A stretch of DNA of 6,290 nt from Pseudomonadota bacterium (GTDB taxonomy: Bacteria > Pseudomonadota > Alphaproteobacteria > Rhodospirillales > Magnetospirillaceae), in contig JAEZFE010000518.1 of the NCBI GenBank assembly GCA_023437865.1, forward strand, positions 1 to 6,290, given 5' to 3'. The position numbers were made by a program, and so were the translations under genes. The notes beneath the pieces were generated by a model. That model saw only the letters and a program-made list of their open reading frames with translations. It ran no database searches and was not told where the DNA came from. The first letter of the stretch is position 1. Every line of letters starts with the position of its first letter. Positions 1 through 6,290 of the stretch are shown one piece after another.

Positions 1-1
1 C

Positions 2-340
2 AATACGATCACGGTCACTTCCAGCGGCTTCACGGCTTTCGGCGTTCTCGTCAGCTACGGCGCCAGCGATGTCGTGGTCAGGGGGAACTCCATCTCAGCC
101 AACCACACCGGCGGAGGCACAGCCGTCGCGCTCCAGCTTTTTGAATCGACGGGGAGTGTCGTCGGCAACTCGTTCAGCGCAATCGGCGGCACCTCGAATG
201 GCATTCTGCTGAACGGCGGCGCGGCCTCGACCACCGTCTTGCCCGGTTCGACCGGTAACACTCTCGTGGCGGGCAACTGCGACGTCCAAGGGACGGTCAA
301 CGGTTCGCTTGGCCTGGCCGGTGGCGCAACATGCCCGTGA
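2..340 (+). CDS. C-terminal part of a right-handed parallel beta-helix repeat protein (5' end outside window)
   Basis: This is an open frame from the left edge to a TGA at 338-340, giving 112 visible residues; the real start lies upstream. The GTG at 74 is only an internal Val codon, because the frame stays open before it and carries the same repeat character. The protein is rich in Gly, Ser, Thr, Asn and Val and has almost no Lys. It shows imperfect coils of about 27-30 residues: VRGNSISA (residues 26-33), VVGNSFSA (53-60) and GNTLVAGN (85-92). Each is preceded by a short hydrophobic strand (GVLVS 14-18, VALQLF 42-47, GILLN 67-71). Asn-containing turns between short beta strands are typical of right-handed parallel beta-helix (PbH1/NosD/pectate-lyase-like) proteins, which are usually exported. 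Two Cys (93 and 111) flank the Gly-rich tail and could pair if the protein is extracytoplasmic. No autotransporter barrel or anchor motif is seen at the end. Substrate and function cannot be told from this fragment. It appears unrelated to the glucan operon downstream. Confidence 0.75.
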   Translation, partial: NTITVTSSGFTAFGVLVSYGASDVVVRGNSISANHTGGGTAVALQLFESTGSVVGNSFSAIGGTSNGILLNGGAASTTVLPGSTGNTLVAGNCDVQGTVNGSLGLAGGATCP

Positions 341-486
341 TCGGGGCGCCACTGTTCGCCGGCACCTCGGCAAGCGGCTCCTTAGGCGGCACCACTTCTC
401 CGTAACCGAACCTTCCGCCTTTTGGCCTTGGCAGGGGGGGCGTTCTCGGCAAAGATGACCGCCGGTCCGCAACCACCTCACCGGTC
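341..486. other. Intergenic spacer upstream of glgX
   Basis: These 146 bases separate the beta-helix gene from glgX. An in-frame TAA at 403-405 closes the glgX frame upstream, and no ATG, GTG or TTG occurs in that frame between it and 487. The spacer contains a G run (434-440) and a weak inverted repeat: AGGCGG at 384-389 can pair with CCGCCT at 415-420 across a 25-base loop, followed by TTT. That is too weak to call a terminator. No clear sigma-70 -10/-35 pair stands out. If glgX has its own promoter it is probably here, but I cannot place it. Confidence 0.5.
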
Positions 487-2607
487 ATGCCCCATCGTCG
501 CCGCATCTGGCCCGGCTCGCCGTATCCCCTGGGTGCCACCTGGGACGGCCACGGCGTCAATTTCTCCCTGTTCTCGGCCCACGCGGAAAAGGTCGAGCTG
601 TGCCTGTTCGACCATCATGGCCGCGAGGTTGAACGCATCCCGCTGCCCGAATACACCGACGAGGTGTGGCACGGCTATCTGCCCGATGCGCGGCCCGGCC
701 TGCTCTACGGCTACCGGGTGCATGGCCCCTACGACCCCATGCACGGCCACCGCTTCAACCCGCACAAGCTGCTGATCGATCCCTATGCCAAGGCGTTGTC
801 GGGCGCGGTGATCTGGTCGGACACCCATTTCGGCTTCAAGCTGGGATCAAGCAAGCAGGACATGGTCATGGACAAGCGCGACAACGCGCGCTTCCAGGCC
901 AAGGGCCGGGTGTTGGATACCGCCTTCACCTGGGGGGATGACCGCCGGCCCAACGTGCCGTGGCCCGAGACCATCGTCTACGAGACGCACGTGCGCGGCT
1001 TCACCATGCGTCATCCCGACGTTCCGCCGCAATATCGGGGCACCTTCCTGGGGATGGCCCACCCGGCGGTGATCGACCATCTGGTCAAGCTGGGCATTAC
1101 CAGCGTCGAGCTGCTGCCGGTCCAGGCCTTCATGGACGAGCGCCATCTGACCGAGAAGGGCCTCAGGAATTACTGGGGCTACAACACCCTGTCTTACTTC
1201 GCCTGCGAGCCGCGCTATTACGGCGCCAGTCCGCATGGCGATTTCAAGACCATGGTCGAGCGCCTGCACGAGGCCGGGATCGAGGTCATCCTTGACGTAG
1301 TCTACAACCACACCGCCGAGGGCAATCAGCTGGGCCCGACGCTCAGCTTCAAGGGCATCGACAACCTCAGTTATTACCGCCTGGTCCCCGGGCAGGAGCG
1401 CTGGTACGAGAATTATTCCGGCTGCGGCAACACGCTCAAGCTCAGCCATCCTCGCGTGCTCCAGATGGTCATGGATTCTCTTCGCTACTGGGTCGAGGAG
1501 ATGCATGTGGACGGCTTCCGCTTCGACCTGGCGGCCAGCTTGGCGCGCGAGAAATCGGGATTCGACGGCGGTTCGGGGTTCCTCGACGCCGTGCGCCAGG
1601 ACCCGGTGCTGTCGCGGGTCAAGATGATCGCCGAACCGTGGGACATCGGCGGCGATGGCTACCGCCTGGGCGGCTTCCCGCCCAGTTGGTCGGAGTGGAA
1701 CGGCCAGTACCGCGACACCGTGCGGCGCTATTGGAAGGGCGATGGCGGGCTGATCGGCAACCTGGCCTCCCGCCTCACCGGCTCGTCCGACATGTTCGGC
1801 TGGGGCGGGCGGCGGCCGTGGGCGTCGATGAACTTCGTCACCTGCCATGACGGCTTCACCATGGCCGATCTGGTGTCCTACGACCGCAAGCACAACGATT
1901 CCAATGGTGAGCACAACCGGGACGGGTCGGACGACAATCACTCGTGGAATTGCGGCCAAGAGGGGCCGACCCAGGACAAGCGCATCCACGCCCTGCGCCG
2001 CCAGCAGATGCGCAACATGCTGGCCACCCTGTTCCTCAGCCAGGGCGTGCCCATGCTGCTGGCCGGCGACGAATTTGCCCGCAGCCAGGGCGGCAACAAC
2101 AACGCCTATTGCCAGGACAACGACATCGGCTGGATCGACTGGAACAACATCGATGCTGGGACGTTGGAGTTCGTGCGCGCGCTGATCAAGCTCCGCCGTG
2201 ATCATCCGGTGTTCCGCCGGCCCCGCTTCTTCGACGGGCGCCGGATGCCGGGTAGCGCGCTCAAGGACATCACCTGGGTGACGCCCGAGGGCCGCGAGAT
2301 GAGCCAGACCGATTGGACGCTGCCCTATGCCCGCTCGCTCGGCTTCATCGTCAGCGGCGACTCGGTGGCGACCGACGCCGCTTCGGGCGCCGAGGCCACC
2401 GACGACACCTTCATGGTGCTATTCAACGCCTATACCGAGATCATCTTCTACACCCTGCCGCCGGCCCAGTTGGGCAAGCGCTGGGACGTGGTGATCGACA
2501 CCGCGCGGCCCGAACCGATCCTCGTGGGCGAGACGTGCGACGCCGGGGCGCGCTTTCCGCTCAAACCGCACTCGCTGGCGGTGCTGCGCCGGCGCAACGG
2601 GGCCTAA
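487..2607 (+). CDS. glgX: Glycogen debranching enzyme GlgX/TreX (GH13, isoamylase-type alpha-1,6-glucosidase)
   Basis: This 706-residue cytosolic enzyme hydrolyses alpha-1,6 branch linkages of glycogen or limit dextrins and releases linear maltooligosaccharides. An N-terminal CBM48/isoamylase-N domain (about residues 8-110, opening WPGSPYPLGATWDG) precedes the GH13 (beta/alpha)8 barrel (about 150-560) and a C-terminal beta domain (about 600-706). The four GH13 regions are intact: DVVYNH (270-275), GFRFD with predicted nucleophile Asp347, EPWD with predicted acid/base Glu383, and TCHDG with the transition-state-stabilising Asp455. The family motif NYWGYNT is at 228-234. The length resembles E. 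coli GlgX (about 657 residues) and TreX enzymes (somewhat longer). ATG 487 is the only possible start, since a stop lies 84 bases upstream in frame with no other initiation codon between, and the family's conserved N-terminus begins a few residues after it. No Shine-Dalgarno sequence precedes it. It is the first gene of a glgX-treZ-malQ operon, so trehalose production from glycogen is its likely role. The GlgX and TreX names cannot be separated by sequence reading alone. Confidence 0.96.
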   Translation: MPHRRRIWPGSPYPLGATWDGHGVNFSLFSAHAEKVELCLFDHHGREVERIPLPEYTDEVWHGYLPDARPGLLYGYRVHGPYDPMHGHRFNPHKLLIDPYAKALSGAVIWSDTHFGFKLGSSKQDMVMDKRDNARFQAKGRVLDTAFTWGDDRRPNVPWPETIVYETHVRGFTMRHPDVPPQYRGTFLGMAHPAVIDHLVKLGITSVELLPVQAFMDERHLTEKGLRNYWGYNTLSYFACEPRYYGASPHGDFKTMVERLHEAGIEVILDVVYNHTAEGNQLGPTLSFKGIDNLSYYRLVPGQERWYENYSGCGNTLKLSHPRVLQMVMDSLRYWVEEMHVDGFRFDLAASLAREKSGFDGGSGFLDAVRQDPVLSRVKMIAEPWDIGGDGYRLGGFPPSWSEWNGQYRDTVRRYWKGDGGLIGNLASRLTGSSDMFGWGGRRPWASMNFVTCHDGFTMADLVSYDRKHNDSNGEHNRDGSDDNHSWNCGQEGPTQDKRIHALRRQQMRNMLATLFLSQGVPMLLAGDEFARSQGGNNNAYCQDNDIGWIDWNNIDAGTLEFVRALIKLRRDHPVFRRPRFFDGRRMPGSALKDITWVTPEGREMSQTDWTLPYARSLGFIVSGDSVATDAASGAEATDDTFMVLFNAYTEIIFYTLPPAQLGKRWDVVIDTARPEPILVGETCDAGARFPLKPHSLAVLRRRNGA

Positions 2608-2612
2608 GGCCC

Positions 2613-2620
2613 AAGGGGAG
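2613..2620 (+). promoter_or_regulatory. Ribosome binding site of treZ
   Basis: The purine block AAGGGGAG ends 8 bases before the GTG at 2629, a good Shine-Dalgarno spacing. It supports GTG 2629 over the in-frame ATG at 2647, which is preceded only by the weaker AAGAGCAAG. It lies in the 21-base gap after the glgX stop. Confidence 0.7.
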
Positions 2621-2628
2621 CGTATCAC

Positions 2629-4434
2629 GTGAAGAGCAAGCACCTCATGCCTTTCGGAACCTCCATCGAGCCCGGCGGCACCCGCTTCCGGCTGTGGGCG
2701 CCCGATTGCGGCGAGGTGATGCTGCACATTCCGGGCCGGCCCGACCAGATCATGCCTAAGGATGGCGATGGCTGGGCCGAGCTGACGGCACCGGCGGCCG
2801 GGGCGGGTACGCGCTACGGCTTCACGGTCGGCGGGCTGACGGTGCCCGACCCGGCTTCACGTTACCAGCCCGACGACGTGCACACCCTGTCCGCCGTGGT
2901 CGATCCCGAGGCGTTCGAGTGGACCGACGCCGCATGGAGCGGGCGGCCGTGGGAAGAGGCGGTACTCTACGAGCTGCACGTGGGCACCTTCACCGCCGAA
3001 GGCACCTTCGCGGCCGCTATCGCCAAGCTGGAATATTTGGTGGATTTGGGCGTGACCGCCATCGAGCTGATGCCGTTGGCCGAATTTCCCGGCGCGCGCG
3101 GCTGGGGCTATGACGGCGTGCTGTTCTATGCGCCGGAAGCCACCTATGGCCGGCCCGAGGACCTCAAGGCGCTGATCGACGCCGCGCATGCCAAGGGCCT
3201 GATGGTCATGCTGGACGTGGTCTACAATCACTTCGGCCCGGAGGGAAACTACCTCCACACCATGGCCAAGCGCTTCTTCACCGACCGCCACCACACTCCG
3301 TGGGGCCAGGCGGTGAATTACGATGGCGCCGATGCCGGCCCGGTGCGCGAATTCATGATCCATAACGCGCTCTATTGGCTGGAAGAGTATCATTTCGACG
3401 GCCTGCGCCTGGACGCGGTCCACGCCATCCTGGACGACAGCCCCAAGACCATGCTGGAGGAATTGGCCGAGCGGGCGCGCGCCGCCTTTCCCGACCGCCA
3501 CATCCATCTGGTGCTGGAAAACGACGACAACGCCGCGCATCTGCTGTCGCGCGACGGCAAGGGCCGGCCGCGCCACTACACCGGCCAGTGGAACGACGAC
3601 ATCCACCATGCGCTGCACCGGCTGCTGACCGACGAGGCGGGCGGCTATTACCGCGATTACGCCCCCGATCCGCTGGACCACCTGATCCGCTGCCTGACCG
3701 AAGGTTTCGCCTATCAGGGCGAGGAATCCGAGCACCGCAATGGCGCCCGGCGCGGCGAGCCGTCGCGGCAATTGCCGCCGGGCGCCTTTGTGGCGTTCCT
3801 GCAAAACCACGACCAGGTCGGCAACCGCGCTCTGGGCGAGCGCATCGACGCCCTGGCGCCGCTGCCGGCGGTGCACGCCGCCACCGCGCTGCTGCTGCTG
3901 TCGCCGCAACCGCCCATGCTGTTCCAGGGCGAGGAATGGGGCGCCTCGACCCCGTTCATGTATTTCTGCGATTTCGGCCCTGAGCTCGCCAAGTCGGTGC
4001 GTCAGGGCCGCAGGCGCGAATTCGCCCATTTCCCGCAATTCCAGGGCAAGAACGCCGCCGCCATTCCCGATCCGGTGGACCCGGCGATCTTCGCGAAGTC
4101 CAAGCTGGACTGGACCGAATCGACCCAGCCACCCCATGCCCACCGCCTGCGCGAGGTGCGCACGCTGCTCGGCATCCGCCGGCGCGAGATCGCGCCCCGG
4201 CTGGCCGGCACGGCCGGTGGCACCGCCGTGGCTGGCAAGCTGGGGGCCCGCGCCTTCAAGGCCGAGTGGCGGCTGGGCGATGGCGCCAAACTGACCTGTA
4301 TCGCCAACTTTTCGGCGGTGCCGTTGCCGGGCATCGTTCCCGGTGAAGGAAGACTTCTATACTCTACCTACGGAGGGGTTGGCGCCTTGCCGGCGTGGGG
4401 AGTGGACTGGTATCTGGACGGGGGGACTGCATGA
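2629..4434 (+). CDS. treZ: Maltooligosyltrehalose trehalohydrolase TreZ (GH13, EC 3.2.1.141)
   Basis: This 601-residue cytosolic enzyme cleaves the alpha-1,4 bond next to the terminal trehalose unit of maltooligosyltrehalose, releasing trehalose and a shortened maltooligosaccharide. It is the second step of the TreY-TreZ pathway. An N-terminal CBM48-like domain (about residues 5-95, containing FRLWAPDCGEV) is followed by the GH13 barrel, which begins near ELHVGTFT, and a C-terminal beta domain ending at WYLDGGTA. The TreZ hallmarks are GWGYDGV (158-164), region I DVVYNHFGPEGNYL (from 196), region II GLRLDAVHAI with predicted nucleophile Asp262, region III LVLENDDN with predicted acid/base Glu297, and region IV QNHDQVGNRALGER with Asp395. 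ENDDN and the long region IV motif distinguish TreZ from GlgB and other GH13 enzymes. The length is normal for the family. The start is GTG with a good ribosome binding site; ATG 2647 (residue 7) is a possible alternative. It follows glgX by 21 bases and its stop overlaps malQ. Its substrate needs TreY, which is not in this window. Confidence 0.96.
   Translation: MKSKHLMPFGTSIEPGGTRFRLWAPDCGEVMLHIPGRPDQIMPKDGDGWAELTAPAAGAGTRYGFTVGGLTVPDPASRYQPDDVHTLSAVVDPEAFEWTDAAWSGRPWEEAVLYELHVGTFTAEGTFAAAIAKLEYLVDLGVTAIELMPLAEFPGARGWGYDGVLFYAPEATYGRPEDLKALIDAAHAKGLMVMLDVVYNHFGPEGNYLHTMAKRFFTDRHHTPWGQAVNYDGADAGPVREFMIHNALYWLEEYHFDGLRLDAVHAILDDSPKTMLEELAERARAAFPDRHIHLVLENDDNAAHLLSRDGKGRPRHYTGQWNDDIHHALHRLLTDEAGGYYRDYAPDPLDHLIRCLTEGFAYQGEESEHRNGARRGEPSRQLPPGAFVAFLQNHDQVGNRALGERIDALAPLPAVHAATALLLLSPQPPMLFQGEEWGASTPFMYFCDFGPELAKSVRQGRRREFAHFPQFQGKNAAAIPDPVDPAIFAKSKLDWTESTQPPHAHRLREVRTLLGIRRREIAPRLAGTAGGTAVAGKLGARAFKAEWRLGDGAKLTCIANFSAVPLPGIVPGEGRLLYSTYGGVGALPAWGVDWYLDGGTA
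4421..4426 (+). promoter_or_regulatory. Possible ribosome binding site of malQ within the treZ 3' end
   Basis: GGGGGA lies 4 bases before ATG 4431, inside the last codons of treZ. The spacing is short, and GGA at 4416-4418 is an alternative with longer spacing. With the ATGA overlap, initiation probably also depends on ribosomes finishing treZ. Confidence 0.4.
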
Positions 4435-6290
4435 GTTCGGCGGAAGCACTCGATCGCCTGGCGCAATTGGCTGGCATCGAGGAGGGGTGGTGGGATTTCT
4501 TCGGGACTTGGCGCCCGGTCTCGGTCGACACCAAGAAGGCTTTCCTTGCCGCCATGGGCTTTGCCATCGGCACTGACGACGAGCTCGCGGCCAGCCTCGA
4601 TGCCCTCGACAGCCACCCGTGGCGCCGCTGGCTGGAGCCGGTGGCGGTGTTCGACGAGTATCAGGAGACGCCGTTCGTCACCCTGACCATCGCCGCTGCA
4701 CGCGACAAGGACGTGCTGACCTGGTCGCTGGAGGAGGAGCTGGGTGCTGTCCACGGCGGCGAGGTCCAGGTGGACACGCTGGAATGGACCGAGGAGCGCT
4801 GGCTCGACGGCGCCCTGGTCAAGCGCTGGCGCCTGCGCCTGCCGGGCCTGCCGCCCATCGGCTATCACCGCCTGCATGTGAACGCGCCGGATGGCGCCTC
4901 GGCTTCCATGGACGTGATCGTCGCCCCGCGCACCGCCTATGTGCCGGCCTGCGTGGCGGGCGAAGCCAAGGCGTGGGGATTGGCGACCCAGGTCTATGCG
5001 CTGCGCACCGACAGCGATTGGGGCGTCGGCACCTACAAGGCGCTGGAGGATCTGGCAGTGGGCGCCGCGCGCCTGGGCGCCGCCACGGTGGGCATCAACC
5101 CGCTGCATGCGCTGTTCGCCAACCAGCCGGAAAAGTTCAGCCCCTACGCGCCGTCGTCGCGCCGCTTCCTCAACATCGCCTATATCGATATCGAGGCCAT
5201 TCCGGAATTCTGCGAATGCCTTGAGGCCAAGCGCATGTTCGCTTCGCCCGGCTTCCAGGCCAATCTGGCCCGTGTGCGCGGCTATCGGCTGGTGGATTAC
5301 CTCGACGTGGCGCGGCTTCAGCGCCCGTTGCTTGAAATCCTCTACAAATGGTTCCGCACCCAGCATCTGGATGCTGGCGACGAACGCGGCCAGGCGTTCC
5401 GCGCCTTCCAGGCCGAGGGCGGCCATTTCGCCGAATTGTTCTGCACCTTCGAGGCGCTGCACGAGAAATTCCTGAAGGAAGACAAGGGCTACTGGCGCCA
5501 CTGGCCCGACGAGTTCAAGCATCCGCGCTCGCCCGCCGTCTCGCATTTCGCATCAGAGAACCGCGAGCGCATTGAGTTCTTCTGGTGGCTGCAATTCGTC
5601 GCCGACCAGCAATTGGGCGCCGCCCATAAGCATGCTGTGGAGGCTGGCGCTGGTATCGGCCTTTACCGTGATCTGGGCGTCGGCATCGCTGGTGACGGTG
5701 CCGAGGCGTGGCTGGAGCAGGACAACCTCTCCCTCGGCGTGTCGGTGGGCGCGCCGCCCGACCCGCTGGCGCTCAAGGGCCAGGATTGGGGCCTGATCCC
5801 GTTCAACCCGCTTGCCCTGCGCGAGGCCGGATATGCCCCGTTCATCGGCGTCATGCGCGCCAACATGCGCCATGCCGGCGCCCTTCGGCTGGATCACGCC
5901 ATGGCGTTGCAGCGGCTCTACTGGGTGCCGCCGGGCTGTTCCGCCGACCAGGGCGCCTATGTGCGCTATCCAGTGGACGATCTGTTCCGTCTGGTCGCCC
6001 TCGAATCCAAGCGCAACCGCTGCCTGATCATCGGCGAGGATCTGGGTACGGTGCCCGAAGGCTTCCGCGAGCGCATGGACCGCATGTCGCTGTTCGCCTA
6101 CCGGGTGATGGTGTTCGAGCACAAGGACGGCCGCATCAAGTCGCCCGCCGAGTTCGACGAAAAAGCCCTGTCCATCGTCGCCACCCACGATTTGCCCAGT
6201 GCGCGCGGTTATTGGAACGCCGCTGACATTGCCCAGCGCATCAAGCTCGACCTCTATCCGCGGGACGGCATGGGCGAGCAGGAGCGGGCC
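4431..6290 (+). CDS. malQ: 4-alpha-glucanotransferase MalQ (GH77 amylomaltase), 3' end outside window
   Basis: The frame is open from ATG 4431 to the right edge, giving 620 codons with no stop. MalQ (EC 2.4.1.25) transfers alpha-1,4-glucan segments between maltooligosaccharides in the cytosol, releasing glucose and making longer chains that debranching and trehalose-forming enzymes or phosphorylase can use. An N-terminal region of about 170 residues, beginning with the LAGI...TKKAFLAAMG pattern of the E. coli-type family, precedes the GH77 barrel. The barrel starts at AWGLATQVYALR (W182) with DWGVGT around residues 196-201 and SPYAPSSRRFLN at 237-248. Catalytic residues are predicted as nucleophile Asp488 (LRLDHAMAL), acid/base Glu536 (IIGEDLGTVP) and the third Asp587 (THDLPS). 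The spacings of 48 and 51 residues are close to those of E. coli MalQ. That protein is about 694 residues long, so roughly the last 80-110 residues should be missing here. The start overlaps the treZ stop (ATGA), which implies translational coupling. The assignment rests on the catalytic motifs and is firm. Confidence 0.95.
   Translation, partial: MSSAEALDRLAQLAGIEEGWWDFFGTWRPVSVDTKKAFLAAMGFAIGTDDELAASLDALDSHPWRRWLEPVAVFDEYQETPFVTLTIAAARDKDVLTWSLEEELGAVHGGEVQVDTLEWTEERWLDGALVKRWRLRLPGLPPIGYHRLHVNAPDGASASMDVIVAPRTAYVPACVAGEAKAWGLATQVYALRTDSDWGVGTYKALEDLAVGAARLGAATVGINPLHALFANQPEKFSPYAPSSRRFLNIAYIDIEAIPEFCECLEAKRMFASPGFQANLARVRGYRLVDYLDVARLQRPLLEILYKWFRTQHLDAGDERGQAFRAFQAEGGHFAELFCTFEALHEKFLKEDKGYWRHWPDEFKHPRSPAVSHFASENRERIEFFWWLQFVADQQLGAAHKHAVEAGAGIGLYRDLGVGIAGDGAEAWLEQDNLSLGVSVGAPPDPLALKGQDWGLIPFNPLALREAGYAPFIGVMRANMRHAGALRLDHAMALQRLYWVPPGCSADQGAYVRYPVDDLFRLVALESKRNRCLIIGEDLGTVPEGFRERMDRMSLFAYRVMVFEHKDGRIKSPAEFDEKALSIVATHDLPSARGYWNAADIAQRIKLDLYPRDGMGEQERA

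Noticed and set aside
74..340. Small separate gene starting at GTG 74
   Set aside because: The same frame is open back to the left edge with matching repeat character, so GTG 74 is an internal codon of a longer protein.
384..423. Possible terminator: AGGCGG pairing with CCGCCT followed by a short T run
   Set aside because: The stem is only 6 bp with a 25-base loop and just a few T residues. It falls below what I would call a rho-independent terminator.
428..447. Possible sigma-54 promoter (TTGGCAGGGGG) upstream of glgX
   Set aside because: The -24-like TTGGCA is present, but at the required spacing the -12 element reads GT rather than GC and lacks the TT before it, so the match is poor.
847..2205. 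A 452-codon open frame on the minus strand inside glgX
   Set aside because: It lies wholly opposite glgX, whose catalytic motifs are intact. Its translation is low-complexity (rich in Ala, Val, Gly, Arg and His) with no recognisable domain. Such antisense frames are expected in GC-rich genes with strong third-position bias.
2857..4143. A 428-codon minus-strand open frame inside treZ
   Set aside because: It is the same GC-bias shadow effect: opposite a clearly conserved gene, with compositionally biased translation and no ribosome binding site or domain evidence.
4619..5224. Plus-strand open frames of up to about 200 codons inside the malQ region (for example 4619-5224 and 5708-6226)
   Set aside because: The true malQ frame from 4431 is open to the edge and carries all GH77 motifs. 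These are out-of-frame Arg/Pro/Gly-rich shadows.
4368..5546. A 392-codon minus-strand open frame across the treZ/malQ junction
   Set aside because: It spans two conserved plus-strand genes and has no recognisable motif, so it is taken as a shadow frame.
1..6290. Mobile elements, CRISPR arrays, tRNA/rRNA genes, riboswitches or long DNA repeats
   Set aside because: Reading both strands showed no direct-repeat arrays, terminal inverted repeats, transposase-like proteins or recognisable RNA structures. Nearly all of the sequence is accounted for by four conserved or repeat-like coding regions.

Overview
The window is GC-rich and densely coding, and its codons end mostly in G or C. Together with the gene content this suggests a free-living proteobacterium. 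An alphaproteobacterium of the Rhodospirillales/Magnetospirillum kind is my best guess, but that is an impression from codon usage and protein style, not a search result.

Layout, all on the + strand: (1) positions 2-340 hold the last 112 codons of a secreted-looking, Gly/Ser/Asn-rich right-handed parallel beta-helix protein, whose start lies upstream of the window. (2) Positions 341-486 are a short spacer with no convincing terminator or promoter. (3) Positions 487-2607 encode a complete GH13 glycogen/isoamylase-type debranching enzyme (GlgX, called TreX in trehalose operons). (4) Positions 2629-4434 encode a complete maltooligosyltrehalose trehalohydrolase (TreZ), with a GTG start behind a clear Shine-Dalgarno sequence. 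(5) Positions 4431-6290 encode a GH77 4-alpha-glucanotransferase (MalQ). It overlaps treZ by an ATGA and runs off the right edge without its C-terminus.

The three enzymes form one tightly packed operon for alpha-glucan (glycogen/maltodextrin) breakdown directed to trehalose. GlgX cuts alpha-1,6 branches and releases linear maltooligosaccharides. MalQ re-lengthens short ones by disproportionation. TreY, which is not in the window and is predicted just downstream or elsewhere, would convert the reducing end into a trehalose unit. TreZ releases free trehalose from that product. All four conserved GH13 regions are intact in GlgX and TreZ, and the three GH77 catalytic carboxylates are intact in MalQ, so all three enzymes look functional.

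I found no mobile element, CRISPR array, RNA gene or evident novel system. The points most worth a second look are the periodic beta-helix tail at the left edge, the lack of a Shine-Dalgarno sequence at glgX, the translational coupling in the operon, and the prediction that treY lies beyond the right edge.
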